A stretch of 64,000 bases of DNA from contig NZ_JACHNZ010000002.1 in the NCBI RefSeq assembly GCF_014199685.1, forward strand, positions 1 through 64,000. The letters are read 5' to 3'. The stretch comes from Sphingosinicella soli (lineage in GTDB: Bacteria; Pseudomonadota; Alphaproteobacteria; Sphingomonadales; Sphingomonadaceae). Below the pieces are notes generated by a model. It was not told where the DNA came from. It searched no databases and saw only the letters and a program-made list of their open reading frames with translations. The number at the start of each line of letters is the position of its first letter. The first letter of the stretch is position 1. Position numbers and translations under genes: made by a program. This document shows positions 52,194 through 60,802 of the stretch, piece by piece.

Positions 52194-54628
52194 GGCTGGG
52201 TCTCCAGGTTGTTGAGGTTGGGAATGAGGTCGGCGGCCCAGGCGACGCCGCGCAGACGCAGCCAAGCCGACAGGAATCCTTCGCGGCCGTGCTCGGCCAC
52301 GACGCGCTCGATCGCGGTCTGATCGGTCTTCGAGGAGGCGGCGCAGAGCGCCAACGCCACGTCGGACAGACCGAGTTCGAATAGCCGGTTGCCCCGCCGG
52401 GATTGGCAGTAGTAGTCGCGCTTCGGCATCGCGCGAGCGAGAATCTCGATCTGGCGATCGTTGAGTCCGAAGCGACGGTAGATCGCGGTGATCTGCGGCT
52501 CGATCGCGCGCTCATTCGGCAACAGCAGCCGGGTCTGGCAGCTCTCGACAATGGCCGGGGCGATCGCCGAGCTGTCGATGTCGGAGAGCGATTGGGTGGC
52601 GAAGACGACGGAGGCGTTCTTCTTGCGAAGGGTCTTCAGCCACTCGCGGAGCTGGCCGGCGAAGTCCTCGTCATCGAGCGCCAGCCAGCCTTCGTCGACG
52701 ATGAGGAGCGTCGGGCTGCCGTCGAGGCGATCCTCGATGCGGTGGAAGAGATAGGCGAGCACGGCGGGCGCGGCGCCCGTGCCGATCAGGCCCTCGGTCT
52801 CGAACGCCTGCACGAAGGCTTCGCCAAGATGCTCGCTCTCGGCGTCGAGCAGCCGGCCATAGGCGCCGCCGACGCAATAGGGCCGAAGCGCCTGTTTGAG
52901 GTCGTTTGATTGAAGGAGGACGGCGAGTCCGGTGAGCGTGCGTTCGCCCACGGGCGCGCTCGCCAGCGAGGTCAGCGCCGTCCAGATATATTCCTTCACC
53001 TCCGGCGCGATCGTCACGCCCTCGCGCTGCAGGATCGCGACGATCCAATCAGCCGCCCATGCGCGTTCCGGCACGTGGTGGATGCCGGCGAGCGGTTGCA
53101 GTGAGACGCTGTCGGCGGCCCCTTCTGTCAGGCCACCGCCGAGATCGTGCCAGTCACCGCCCATCGCGAGCGCGGCCGCACGGATCGAGCCGCCGAAGTC
53201 GAAGGCGAAGACCTGTGAACCGGGATAGCGCCGGAACTGGAGCGCCATCAGCGCCAGCAGCACGGATTTGCCGGCGCCCGTCGGTCCGACGACGAGCGTG
53301 TGCCCGACATCGCCGACATGAAGGGAAAACCGGAACGGGGTCGAGCCTTCGGTCCTGCCATAAAGCAAGGGGGGTTGCCCGAAATGCTCGTCCCGTTCCG
53401 GCCCCGCCCACACCGCCGACAGCGGAATCATGTGGGCGAGATTGAGCGTCGAGATCGGCGGTTGCCGGACGTTGGCGTAGACATGGCCCGGCAACGAGCC
53501 AAGCCAGGCGTCGGCGGCGTTGATGGTCTCGGCCATCGCGGTGAAATCGCGGCCCTGAACGATCTTCTCCACCAGGCGCAGCTTCTCGGCTGCGATGCGT
53601 GGATCGGCGTCCCAGACGGCGACCGTCGCGGTGACATAGGCCTGACCGGCATAGTCGGCGCCGAGTTCCTGCAGCGCGAGGTCGGCATCGGCCGCCTTGT
53701 TCGCCGCATCGGTGTCGACAAGCACCGAAGCCTCGTTGGTCATCACCTCCTTGAGGATCGCCATGATGCTCTTGCGCTTGGCGAACCATTGCCGCCGGAT
53801 CTTGGTGAGCAGCTTGGTGGCGTCGGTCTTGTCGAGGAGGACGGCGCGCGTCGACCAGCGATATGGAAAGGCCAGCCGGTTGAGGTCGTCGAGCAGCCCG
53901 GGTGTGGTCGCGGTCGGAAAACCGACGATCGTCAGGATGCGGAGATGCGTGTCGCCCAGGCGCGGTTCCAGTCCGCCGGTGAGCGGCTGATCGGCCAGCA
54001 ACGCGTCGAGATACATCGGCGTCTCGGGCACGCGCACGCGATGGCGCTTGGTCGAGACGGTCGAATGCAGATAGGTCAGCGTCTCGCCGTCATCGAGCCA
54101 TGCGCATTCCGGCATGAAGTTCTCGATGAGCTGAAGCACGCGGTCGGTGCGATCGGCGAAGCCGCGCAACGCCTCATGAGGGTCAAGGCCGTTGTCGGCC
54201 TTCCCTTCATAGAGCCAGCTCTCGGCGCGGGCGGCGTCCTCGGCCGGCGGCAGATAGACGAAGGTCAGGAAGTAGCTGGACTCGAAGTGCGAGGCGTCTT
54301 CCTCGAAATCGGCCTTGCGCTCGGCGTCGACCAGGGCTGACGCGGCCTCGGGAAAGCGGCTCGCCGGATAGGCCCCGGCGCCATGGCGTTGCGCCTCGAC
54401 GAAAATCGCCCATCCCGAACCGAGGCGGCGGAAGGCGTTGTTGAGCCGGCCGGCGACGGCGACGAGTTCGGCCGGCACCGCGGAATCCAGGTCGGGACCG
54501 CGAAATCGAGCGGTGCGTTGGAAGCTGCCGTCCTTGTTGAGGACGATGCCCTCGCCCGCGAGCGCGGCCCAGGGCAGGAAGTCCGCGAGGCGGGTTGAGG
54601 ACCGGCGATATTCGGCGAGGTTCATCAT
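52190..54628 (-). CDS. trbE: Conjugal transfer ATPase TrbE (VirB4-like)
   Basis: An 812-residue AAA-type ATPase powering pilus assembly. It has a CagE/VirB4 N-terminal domain (LADFLPWAALAGEGIVLNKD), a Walker A VVGPTGAGKSVLLALM at about residues 446-461, a Walker B LLIVDEGWLALDDEDF at about 655-670, and FATQSLSDIDSSAIAPAIVE. The length is normal for TrbE. Start at the double ATG, 7 bp after the trbD stop. Confidence 0.96.
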   Translation of the reverse strand: MMNLAEYRRSSTRLADFLPWAALAGEGIVLNKDGSFQRTARFRGPDLDSAVPAELVAVAGRLNNAFRRLGSGWAIFVEAQRHGAGAYPASRFPEAASALVDAERKADFEEDASHFESSYFLTFVYLPPAEDAARAESWLYEGKADNGLDPHEALRGFADRTDRVLQLIENFMPECAWLDDGETLTYLHSTVSTKRHRVRVPETPMYLDALLADQPLTGGLEPRLGDTHLRILTIVGFPTATTPGLLDDLNRLAFPYRWSTRAVLLDKTDATKLLTKIRRQWFAKRKSIMAILKEVMTNEASVLVDTDAANKAADADLALQELGADYAGQAYVTATVAVWDADPRIAAEKLRLVEKIVQGRDFTAMAETINAADAWLGSLPGHVYANVRQPPISTLNLAHMIPLSAVWAGPERDEHFGQPPLLYGRTEGSTPFRFSLHVGDVGHTLVVGPTGAGKSVLLALMALQFRRYPGSQVFAFDFGGSIRAAALAMGGDWHDLGGGLTEGAADSVSLQPLAGIHHVPERAWAADWIVAILQREGVTIAPEVKEYIWTALTSLASAPVGERTLTGLAVLLQSNDLKQALRPYCVGGAYGRLLDAESEHLGEAFVQAFETEGLIGTGAAPAVLAYLFHRIEDRLDGSPTLLIVDEGWLALDDEDFAGQLREWLKTLRKKNASVVFATQSLSDIDSSAIAPAIVESCQTRLLLPNERAIEPQITAIYRRFGLNDRQIEILARAMPKRDYYCQSRRGNRLFELGLSDVALALCAASSKTDQTAIERVVAEHGREGFLSAWLRLRGVAWAADLIPNLNNLETQP

Positions 54629-54635
54629 CGGGGCC

Positions 54636-54917
54636 TCACGCGCTCAGGTGGCCGGGAATGCGCAGGTGACGGCGCACCACATCGACGAATTGCGGATCGC
54701 GCTTGGCCGCCCACACGGCGGCGAAATGGCCGATCGCCCAGAGCCCGAGACCGACCAGCCAGAGGCGCAGGCCGAGGCCGAGCGCCGCCGCCAGCGTGCC
54801 ATTGAGAATAGCGATCGAGCGCGGCGCGCCGCCGAGCAGGATGTGTTCGGTGAGCGCCCGATGGACCGGGACGGTGTAACCTGGCACGTCGCTGGCGCTG
54901 TCGATCAGGCTCGCCAT
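54636..54917 (-). CDS. trbD: Conjugal transfer protein TrbD (VirB3-like)
   Basis: A 93-residue inner-membrane protein (VPVHRALTEHILLGGAPRSI, then one long hydrophobic hairpin LNGTLAAALGLGLRLWLVGL). The pattern is that of VirB3/TrbD, partner of the TrbE ATPase. The ATG at 54917 overlaps the trbC stop (ATGA). Confidence 0.93.
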   Translation of the reverse strand: MASLIDSASDVPGYTVPVHRALTEHILLGGAPRSIAILNGTLAAALGLGLRLWLVGLGLWAIGHFAAVWAAKRDPQFVDVVRRHLRIPGHLSA

Positions 54918-55249
54918 CAGACAAGCGCCCCGCCGCCGAAGGAGAAGAACGACAGGAAGAAGCTCGACGCGGCGAAGGCGATCGAGAGGCCGAACACGAT
55001 CTGGATTAATTTTCGGGCTCCGCCCGACGTGTCGCCGAAGGCCAGTGTCAGGCCGGTGATGATGATGATCATCACCGCGATGATCTTGGCGACCGGCCCC
55101 TCGATGGATTCGAGGATCGACTGCAGCGGCGCTTCCCACGGCATGGAGGAGCCGGAAGCGTAAGCAGCCGGGGCCAGCATCATGCTGACAAAGGTGACGG
55201 ACACGGCGGTCGCGATATGACGGCGCGTGCGCAGGGCATGGCGGATCAT
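54917..55249 (-). CDS. trbC: Conjugal transfer pilin TrbC (VirB2-like)
   Basis: A 110-residue prepilin with a signal peptide ending AAYAS, then two hydrophobic segments (VAKIIAVMIIIITGLTLAFG and IVFGLSIAFAASSFFLSFFS) separated by a short polar loop. It forms the conjugative pilus. The start overlaps the trbB stop by 4 bp. Confidence 0.93.
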   Translation of the reverse strand: MIRHALRTRRHIATAVSVTFVSMMLAPAAYASGSSMPWEAPLQSILESIEGPVAKIIAVMIIIITGLTLAFGDTSGGARKLIQIVFGLSIAFAASSFFLSFFSFGGGALV

Positions 55250-56229
55250 GCGGAATCTCCTGGAGCGGGCTGGGTTGCGGGGATGACGCGGTAGTCGCCG
55301 TCGGGCTGAAGGCCTTCGACGCGGGCGAGTTCGGCGAGGCGACGGGTCGATCCGCGGCCGCTGAGCACGGCGACGAGATCGATAGTCTCGGCGATCAGCG
55401 CGCGCGGGACGGTGATGACGGCTTCCTGAATGAGCTGCTCGAGGCGGCGCAGCGCGCCGAGCGCTGTGCCGGCGTGGATCGTGCCAATGCCGCCCGGGTG
55501 GCCCGTCCCCCAGGCCTTGAGCAAATCCAGCGCCTCGGCGCCGCGCACCTCTCCGATCGGAATGCGATCGGGGCGCAAGCGAAGCGAGGAGCGGACGAGA
55601 TCGGAGAGCGATGCGACGCCATCCTTCGTCCGCATGGCGACCAGGTTCGGCGCGGCGCATTGCAGCTCGCGCGTGTCCTCAATCAGCACGACGCGGTCGA
55701 AGGTCTTCGACACTTCGGCGAGCAAGGCGTTGGTGAGGGTGGTCTTGCCGGTCGAGGTGCCGCCGGCGACGAGGATGTTGCGGCGGTCCGCGACGGAGCG
55801 ACGGAGCAGTTCCGCTTGTTCAGCGGACATGATCTCGGCGGCGACGTAGTCAGCCAGCGTGAAGACGGCGACGGCAGGTTTGCGGATCGCGAATGCCGGC
55901 GCGGCGACGACGGGCGGCAGAAGGCCTTCGAAGCGCTCCCCCGTCTCGGGCAACTCGGCCGAAACCCGCGGCGAACCGGAATGAACCTCGGCGCCGACGT
56001 GATGCGCGACGAGGCGAACGATGCGTTCGCCATCAGCGGGCGACAGCCGCTCTCCAGTGTCGGAGAGCCCCTCGGAGAGCCGGTCGATCCAGAGCCGCCC
56101 GTCGGGATTGAGCATCACCTCGACGATCGACGGGTCTTCCAGAAATCCGGCGATGGCGGGGCCGAGGGCCGTGCGCAACATGCGCGCGCCTCGCAGGATC
56201 GCCTCTGATTGCTGGTGAGAAACCGCCAT
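55246..56229 (-). CDS. trbB: Conjugal transfer ATPase TrbB (VirB11-like)
   Basis: A hexameric secretion ATPase of 327 residues. It has an N-terminal domain with [20 protein letters not shown], a Walker [18 protein letters not shown] (about 154-170), the Asp box [11 protein letters not shown] and the His box [15 protein letters not shown]. First gene of the trb operon. The 169 bp between it and the CopG-like gene contain no clear gene; the operon promoter may lie there. Confidence 0.95.
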   Translation of the reverse strand: MAVSHQQSEAILRGARMLRTALGPAIAGFLEDPSIVEVMLNPDGRLWIDRLSEGLSDTGERLSPADGERIVRLVAHHVGAEVHSGSPRVSAELPETGERFEGLLPPVVAAPAFAIRKPAVAVFTLADYVAAEIMSAEQAELLRRSVADRRNILVAGGTSTGKTTLTNALLAEVSKTFDRVVLIEDTRELQCAAPNLVAMRTKDGVASLSDLVRSSLRLRPDRIPIGEVRGAEALDLLKAWGTGHPGGIGTIHAGTALGALRRLEQLIQEAVITVPRALIAETIDLVAVLSGRGSTRRLAELARVEGLQPDGDYRVIPATQPAPGDSA

Positions 56230-56398
56230 GTCGTCCCCGTTCTGCGTGGGACCGCAAACACGCGGCCCTGGATCGGGGATCAGTAGAAGAGGCAGAAATC
56301 AGGGCATGACAACAAGCGGAATGGGGTCGTAGTGCTCTGGCGTAGAAAGACAGGGACGCGGCGGAACTGCTCTACTCTTGCGACGCGTCTCGCGATGG

Positions 56399-56830
56399 TT
56401 ATTCCGTGCCTGCGACCGCGGTGACGTCCTCGGAAATCTCCTCACGCACCTTCGGCCCCTTTGCGAGTCGCCGCCCGAGCGCGGCGACAAAGGCGTCGTA
56501 GCGTTCACCCGCCTGTGCGCGCGCGGCCGCCTGAGCCGGCTCCGGCAACGGCGGATTGGTCGTGAGCCAGAAGCGGACGAACACAGCCAACATTTCCACC
56601 GAAATGCCGAGGTCGCGTTCCATGCGCGTCATGCGCCGGTCGAGCTGATCCAGCCGTTTGGTGGTCGCGGCTTCCTGGCGCTCGGCCGCGTCGGGCGAGA
56701 GGAAGGATGCGATGGCCGCTTCAGCGATCAGAGATCGCGATTGATCGCGACGCGCGGCATAAGCGGCGAGCGCCTTCATGATGTCCGGATCGAGATAGAC
56801 TGAGAGACGCTGCTTCTTCGGAATCTTCAT
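56399..56830 (-). CDS. CopG/ribbon-helix-helix family protein
   Basis: A 143-residue protein. The N-terminal ribbon-helix-helix (KQRLSVYLDPDIMKALAAYA, ARRDQSRSLIAEAAIASFLS) is followed by a coiled-coil-like segment and a short hydrophobic part (EMLAVFVRFWLTTNPPLPE). Such genes sit between traG and trbB in this ICE type and are assumed to regulate transfer or aid relaxosome formation. The ATG at 56830 is preferred over the GTG at 56839, which is only 3 bp after the traG stop. Confidence 0.85.
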   Translation of the reverse strand: MKIPKKQRLSVYLDPDIMKALAAYAARRDQSRSLIAEAAIASFLSPDAAERQEAATTKRLDQLDRRMTRMERDLGISVEMLAVFVRFWLTTNPPLPEPAQAAARAQAGERYDAFVAALGRRLAKGPKVREEISEDVTAVAGTE

Positions 56831-56841
56831 GATCGCCACGC

Positions 56842-58827
56842 TCAGAGGTCCATCCCGTCGTTGGGATCGAGCGAGACCTGCCGCGCGACACCCTGCATGA
56901 CCTGGTTCAGCCGGCCTGCGCGCGCGGTGTCGTCATCGGCGTCGTCGGAACCATCGAGGTCGAACTCGTTGTCGATCGGCGCCTTCTTCTCGACAGGCTT
57001 CACCGTGGTCAGCTCCGGTTGCTGACGCCGTTCCGAGCCGGTGGAGTCGTCGTCGCCTGTACCGTCCTGCTGCGCGGCTGCATCGAGTTGCGGCCGCGAC
57101 GGCAATGGCAGGACGCTCCAGTCGTCCGGCTTTCCCGCAGCTGGCCTCGCAAGTGCCGGCGGCGGGAGCACGCGCTCCTGAAAGCGCCGATCCTCGAAGT
57201 AGCGCGCCTTCTTCGCCCGGATCGGCGGTGTGCCCGCCACCATGATGATCTCGTCCGCAGGTGGGAGTTGCATGACCTCGCCGGGCGTCAGCAATGGCCG
57301 TGCGGTCTCAGAGCGCGAGACCATCAGATGGCCGAGCCAGGGACTGAGCCTGTGCCCGGCATAGTTCCGCATCGCTCGCATCTCGGTCGCGGTGCCGAGC
57401 GCATCGGAGACGCGCTTGGCCGTCCGCTCGTCATTGGTCGCGAAGCTGACGCGCACATGGCAGTTGTCGAGGATCGAGTTGTTCGGCCCATAGGCCTTCT
57501 CGATCTGGTTCAGCGACTGCGCGATCAGGAAGCTCTTCAGGCCGTAGCCGGCCATGAACGCCAGCGCGGACTCGAAGAAGTCGAGACGGCCGAGTGCCGG
57601 GAACTCGTCGAGCATGAGGAGCAGCCGGTGCCGCCCGCCCTTGGCCTGCAGATCCTCGGTCAATCGCCGGCCGACCTGATTGAGGATCAGCCGGATCAGC
57701 GGCTTGGTGCGCGCGATGTCGGAGGGCGGGACCACAAGGTAGAGCGTCGACGGACGCCCGCCGCCGACGATGTCGGTGATGCGCCAGTCGCAGCGGCGCG
57801 TGACGGCCGCCACGACCGGGTCGCGGTAGAGGCCGAGAAAGGACATCGCGGTCGAAAGGACGCCCGAGCGCTCGTTGTCGGATTTGTTCAGCAGCTCGCG
57901 CGCGGCCGAGGCGATGACGGGATGTGGGCCCGCTTTGCCAAGATGCGCGGTCTTCATCATGGCCGCGAGCGTCGACTCGATCGGCCGTTTGGGATCGGAC
58001 AGGAAGGCGGCGACGCCCGCCAGCGTCTTGTCCGCCTCGGCATAGAGGACGTGGAGGATGGCCCCGACGAGGAGCGCGTGGCTGGTCTTCTCCCAGTGGT
58101 TCCGCTTTTCCAGCGACCCCTCGGGATCGACCAGGATGTCGGCGATGTTCTGAACGTCGCGAACTTCCCATTCTCCGCGGCGGACCTCGAGCAGCGGATT
58201 GTAGGCGGCCGACTTCGCGTTGGTCGGGTCGAAGAGCAGCACCCGGCCATGCCGGGCGCGGAAGCCGGCGGTGATCTGCCAGTTCTCGCCCTTGATGTCG
58301 TGAACAATGGCGGAGCCCGGCCATGTCAGCAGCGAGGGCACGACCAGGCCGACGCCCTTGCCGGAGCGGGTCGGCGCAAAACAGAGCACATGCTCCGGAC
58401 CATCATGACGCAGATAGGCATGGTCGAACTTTCCGATCACAACGCCATCGGGTCCGAGCAATCCGGCGGCCCGCACTTCGTCGGCGCGCGCCCAGCGGGC
58501 CGACCCATAGGTCTCGACATTCTTGGCTTCGCGCGCACGCCAGACCGACATGCCGATGGCGAATGCGATGGCGATGAAGCCACCCGATGCCGCGATATAG
58601 GCGCCCTCGATGAAAACGTGCGGTGCATAGGCATCGTAGAAATACCACCACCAGAAGAAGGCTGGGGGATAGTAGATCGGCCAGCCGAAGAGTTCGAACC
58701 AAGGCCGGCCGAGCTGCGGCTGGAAGCCTAGCTGCCATGCCGTCCACTGCGTCGCGGTCCAGGTCGTCGCGAGGACGATCAGGGAGACGAGGAGAATTTG
58801 GCCCCAGAGGATTTTGGTCGCGGACAC
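56842..58827 (-). CDS. traG: Type IV coupling protein TraG (VirD4-like)
   Basis: A 661-residue membrane-anchored ATPase that delivers the relaxase-DNA complex to the channel. It has two N-terminal spans (about residues 10-30 and 80-95), a Walker A CFAPTRSGKGVGLVVPSLL (about 149-167) and a Walker B LLLMLDEFPALGRLDFFESA (about 402-421). It ends in an acidic tail (FDLDGSDDADDDT). It directly precedes the CopG-like and trb genes. The interval towards the relaxase is filled by the mer cassette. Confidence 0.95.
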   Translation of the reverse strand: MSATKILWGQILLVSLIVLATTWTATQWTAWQLGFQPQLGRPWFELFGWPIYYPPAFFWWWYFYDAYAPHVFIEGAYIAASGGFIAIAFAIGMSVWRAREAKNVETYGSARWARADEVRAAGLLGPDGVVIGKFDHAYLRHDGPEHVLCFAPTRSGKGVGLVVPSLLTWPGSAIVHDIKGENWQITAGFRARHGRVLLFDPTNAKSAAYNPLLEVRRGEWEVRDVQNIADILVDPEGSLEKRNHWEKTSHALLVGAILHVLYAEADKTLAGVAAFLSDPKRPIESTLAAMMKTAHLGKAGPHPVIASAARELLNKSDNERSGVLSTAMSFLGLYRDPVVAAVTRRCDWRITDIVGGGRPSTLYLVVPPSDIARTKPLIRLILNQVGRRLTEDLQAKGGRHRLLLMLDEFPALGRLDFFESALAFMAGYGLKSFLIAQSLNQIEKAYGPNNSILDNCHVRVSFATNDERTAKRVSDALGTATEMRAMRNYAGHRLSPWLGHLMVSRSETARPLLTPGEVMQLPPADEIIMVAGTPPIRAKKARYFEDRRFQERVLPPPALARPAAGKPDDWSVLPLPSRPQLDAAAQQDGTGDDDSTGSERRQQPELTTVKPVEKKAPIDNEFDLDGSDDADDDTARAGRLNQVMQGVARQVSLDPNDGMDL

Positions 58828-58981
58828 AGGTTCTTCTCCTTTGGGAGAAGAGGTCGGCTACGATCGCGGCCGGTTTCAAGATCGATGGGAGAACCTTGTG
58901 AACATATCGTGCCGTGGAGCGCAAATACAGGTGATAGCGTAGGAGCCCTCGGCATCGCGAATATAGCCAGCGCCCTGACCA

Positions 58982-59311
58982 TCAGGCACCCCGCGGTCCC
59001 CACAGAATAATCGCTGCACCTAAGACGCAGACGGCGGCGCCCATGACATCCCAGCGGTCGGGCCGTTGTGCTTCAACTATCCAAAGCCACAAGAGCGACG
59101 CGGCGATGTAGATGCCGCCATAGGCCGCATAGGCTCGTCCCGCGAATTCGCTGTCGATGCGGGTAAGGAGATAAGCGAAGAGCATAAGGCTGGCTATGCT
59201 AGGGGCGAGCCACAGCGGGGATCGGTCCAGGCGCAACCAGGCCCAGAAGGCAAAGCAACCGGCGATCTCCGTCAAGGCCGCTCCAACGTAAATCGCAAAT
59301 GTCGCCATCAT
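58982..59311 (-). CDS. YnfA/UPF0060-family small membrane protein
   Basis: A 109-residue protein with four spans ([78 protein letters not shown]) characteristic of the YnfA family, relatives of small multidrug transporters. Its start codon overlaps the merR stop (ATGATG), so it is co-translated with the mercury regulator. A metal-related role is possible but not shown. The 58828-58981 gap has no gene. Confidence 0.88.
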   Translation of the reverse strand: MMATFAIYVGAALTEIAGCFAFWAWLRLDRSPLWLAPSIASLMLFAYLLTRIDSEFAGRAYAAYGGIYIAASLLWLWIVEAQRPDRWDVMGAAVCVLGAAIILWGPRGA

Positions 59312-59724
59312 GATGCCAGCGCGTCTAGGACCGGGCACTCCGGCACGTCTTCGCCGGAGCATTGCGCGGCGGTCGCAGCCAACACTTTCTCGATGCGGCG
59401 CAGGTCGGCGATCTTGGCGCGCACATCGGCCAGATGCCGCTCGGTCCGCTCCTTCACTTCGGCGCAGGTTTGGGTGCCGCCATCGACTAGACCAAGAAGA
59501 CCGCGAATCTCCTCGATGGCGAAGCCGAGTTCCCGGGCACGCAGGATGAATCGAAGGCGAGAAACATGACCCTCGTCGTAAACACGATAGCCTGACGCCG
59601 TTCGCGGTGGGTCCGGCAGCATGCCGATTTTCTCGTAATAGCGGATGGTCTCGAGGTTGCAGCCCGTGCGCTGGGCCAGTTTGGCTCGCTGCAACCCCCT
59701 CCCGGACACGTGATCGCCCACCAT
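59308..59724 (-). CDS. merR: Mercuric resistance regulator MerR
   Basis: A 138-residue MerR protein. It has an N-terminal winged HTH ([20 protein letters not shown]), then a dimer helix, and the three mercury-binding cysteines C87 (GTQTCAEV), C122 (AQCSGED) and C130 (PECPVLDAL). The spacing between the last two is 7 residues, one less than in Tn501 MerR. It is divergent from merT across 74 bp with a MerR-type promoter, so it should repress and activate the mer operon. Confidence 0.93.
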   Translation of the reverse strand: MVGDHVSGRGLQRAKLAQRTGCNLETIRYYEKIGMLPDPPRTASGYRVYDEGHVSRLRFILRARELGFAIEEIRGLLGLVDGGTQTCAEVKERTERHLADVRAKIADLRRIEKVLAATAAQCSGEDVPECPVLDALAS

Positions 59725-59736
59725 TCAAAAAACCCC

Positions 59737-59767
59737 TTGAGCCTGTAGTTGCTACAGACTGTAGCCT
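59737..59767 (+). promoter_or_regulatory. mer operon promoter with MerR operator
   Basis: The -35 TTGAGC (59737-59742) and -10 TAGCCT (59762-59767) are separated by 19 bp, the over-long spacer typical of MerR-controlled promoters. Within the spacer lies the dyad CTGTAG-TTG-CTACAG. It is oriented towards merT. Confidence 0.75.
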
Positions 59768-59798
59768 GCAATCAATCGAAATTCGAGGACCGAGTCGC

Positions 59799-60197
59799 AT
59801 GAGTGAAGCACAAATTGAAACCGCACCGTTGGAAGTGAGCGAACCGCGTTCGGCACCCAAGAACGGTTGGCTTGCAGCAGGGGGCATTGTCGGCGCGATC
59901 TTGGCTTCGGCGTGTTGTGTTGTTCCCCTGCTGCTCGTCACGCTTGGTGTTTCAGGTGCCTGGATCGGCAACCTCACTGCACTGGAACCCTATAAGCCAT
60001 ATGTTGCGACGGCGACGCTCGGGTTGATCGGCTTTGGTTTCTGGCAGGTGTATTTTCGGGCCAGGCCGGTATGCGAACCCGGGTCTTACTGCGCCCGCCC
60101 GCAATCGTCGCTCATCACCAAATCGGCTCTCTGGATCGGCACGGTAATTACCCTTGCAGCCCTCACCATCGGTTGGTGGGCACCACTTTTCTACTAA
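59799..60197 (+). CDS. merT: Mercuric ion transporter MerT
   Basis: A 132-residue inner-membrane protein with three spans. The first carries the cysteine pair [19 protein letters not shown]; the loop after the second span has the second pair ([13 protein letters not shown]). It accepts Hg(II) from MerP and passes it to the cytoplasmic reductase. The ATG at 59799 follows GAGGACCGAG. First gene of merTPFA. Confidence 0.92.
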   Translation: MSEAQIETAPLEVSEPRSAPKNGWLAAGGIVGAILASACCVVPLLLVTLGVSGAWIGNLTALEPYKPYVATATLGLIGFGFWQVYFRARPVCEPGSYCARPQSSLITKSALWIGTVITLAALTIGWWAPLFY

Positions 60198-60209
60198 GGA
60201 GCACTAGAC

Positions 60210-60542
60210 ATGAAACGCCCCCTCATAATCACCGTTGCCGTACTTGCCGTTGGCACGCTCGGGGCCTTTGTCTCGACAGGTCTCCTACCGGTGGCCGCGC
60301 AACCTGCGGCCATGCAGGTCGCCGCGGCTCAAACCACCACCTTTGCCATTCAGAACATGACGTGCGCCCTTTGTCCGGTGACGGTCAGGAAGGCGATGGA
60401 AGGCGTGGCCGGAGTAAGGTCAGTCACGGTCGATTTCGACGCGAAGACGGCGACCGTCGTTTTCGATCCGTCGGTCACGAACGCCGCAGCGATCGCTGCG
60501 GCCTCGACGAACGCCGGATACCCAGCGGCGGTCAAAGCCTAG
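60210..60542 (+). CDS. merP: Periplasmic mercury-binding protein MerP
   Basis: A 110-residue protein with a signal peptide or anchor (IITVAVLAVGTLGAFVST) and a heavy-metal-associated domain with FAIQNMTCALCPVTVRKAME, whose two cysteines bind Hg(II), ending NAGYPAAVK. It starts 12 bp after merT. The linker before the metal domain is longer than in Tn501 MerP. Confidence 0.92.
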   Translation: MKRPLIITVAVLAVGTLGAFVSTGLLPVAAQPAAMQVAAAQTTTFAIQNMTCALCPVTVRKAMEGVAGVRSVTVDFDAKTATVVFDPSVTNAAAIAAASTNAGYPAAVKA

Positions 60543-60552
60543 ACCTGAATCA

Positions 60553-60801
60553 ATGAAGGACACGACCATTATCAGGACCGGCATTATCGGCTCGATAATT
60601 GCCGCGATCTGTTGCGCCACGCCAATTCTCGTCCTCGCGGTCGGTGCGCTTGGACTGACGACCTGGCTAGGCTGGCTCGACTATGTGCTGCTGCCCGCAC
60701 TCGCGGTGTTCCTCGCCATGGCGGCCTTCGGCCTTTGGCGACGAAACCAGGCGGCGAACTGCTGTGCCAGAGATGCACAAAGAGACAAAGAAAGAGCTTG
60801 A
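60553..60801 (+). CDS. merF: Mercury transporter MerF
   Basis: An 82-residue membrane protein with two spans. The first contains the cysteine pair GSIIAAICCATPILVLAVGA and the C-terminus has a second pair (QAANCCARD), the MerF pattern. It provides a second route for Hg(II) into the cytoplasm. It lies 10 bp after merP and almost touches merA. Confidence 0.9.
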   Translation: MKDTTIIRTGIIGSIIAAICCATPILVLAVGALGLTTWLGWLDYVLLPALAVFLAMAAFGLWRRNQAANCCARDAQRDKERA

Positions 60802-60802
60802 G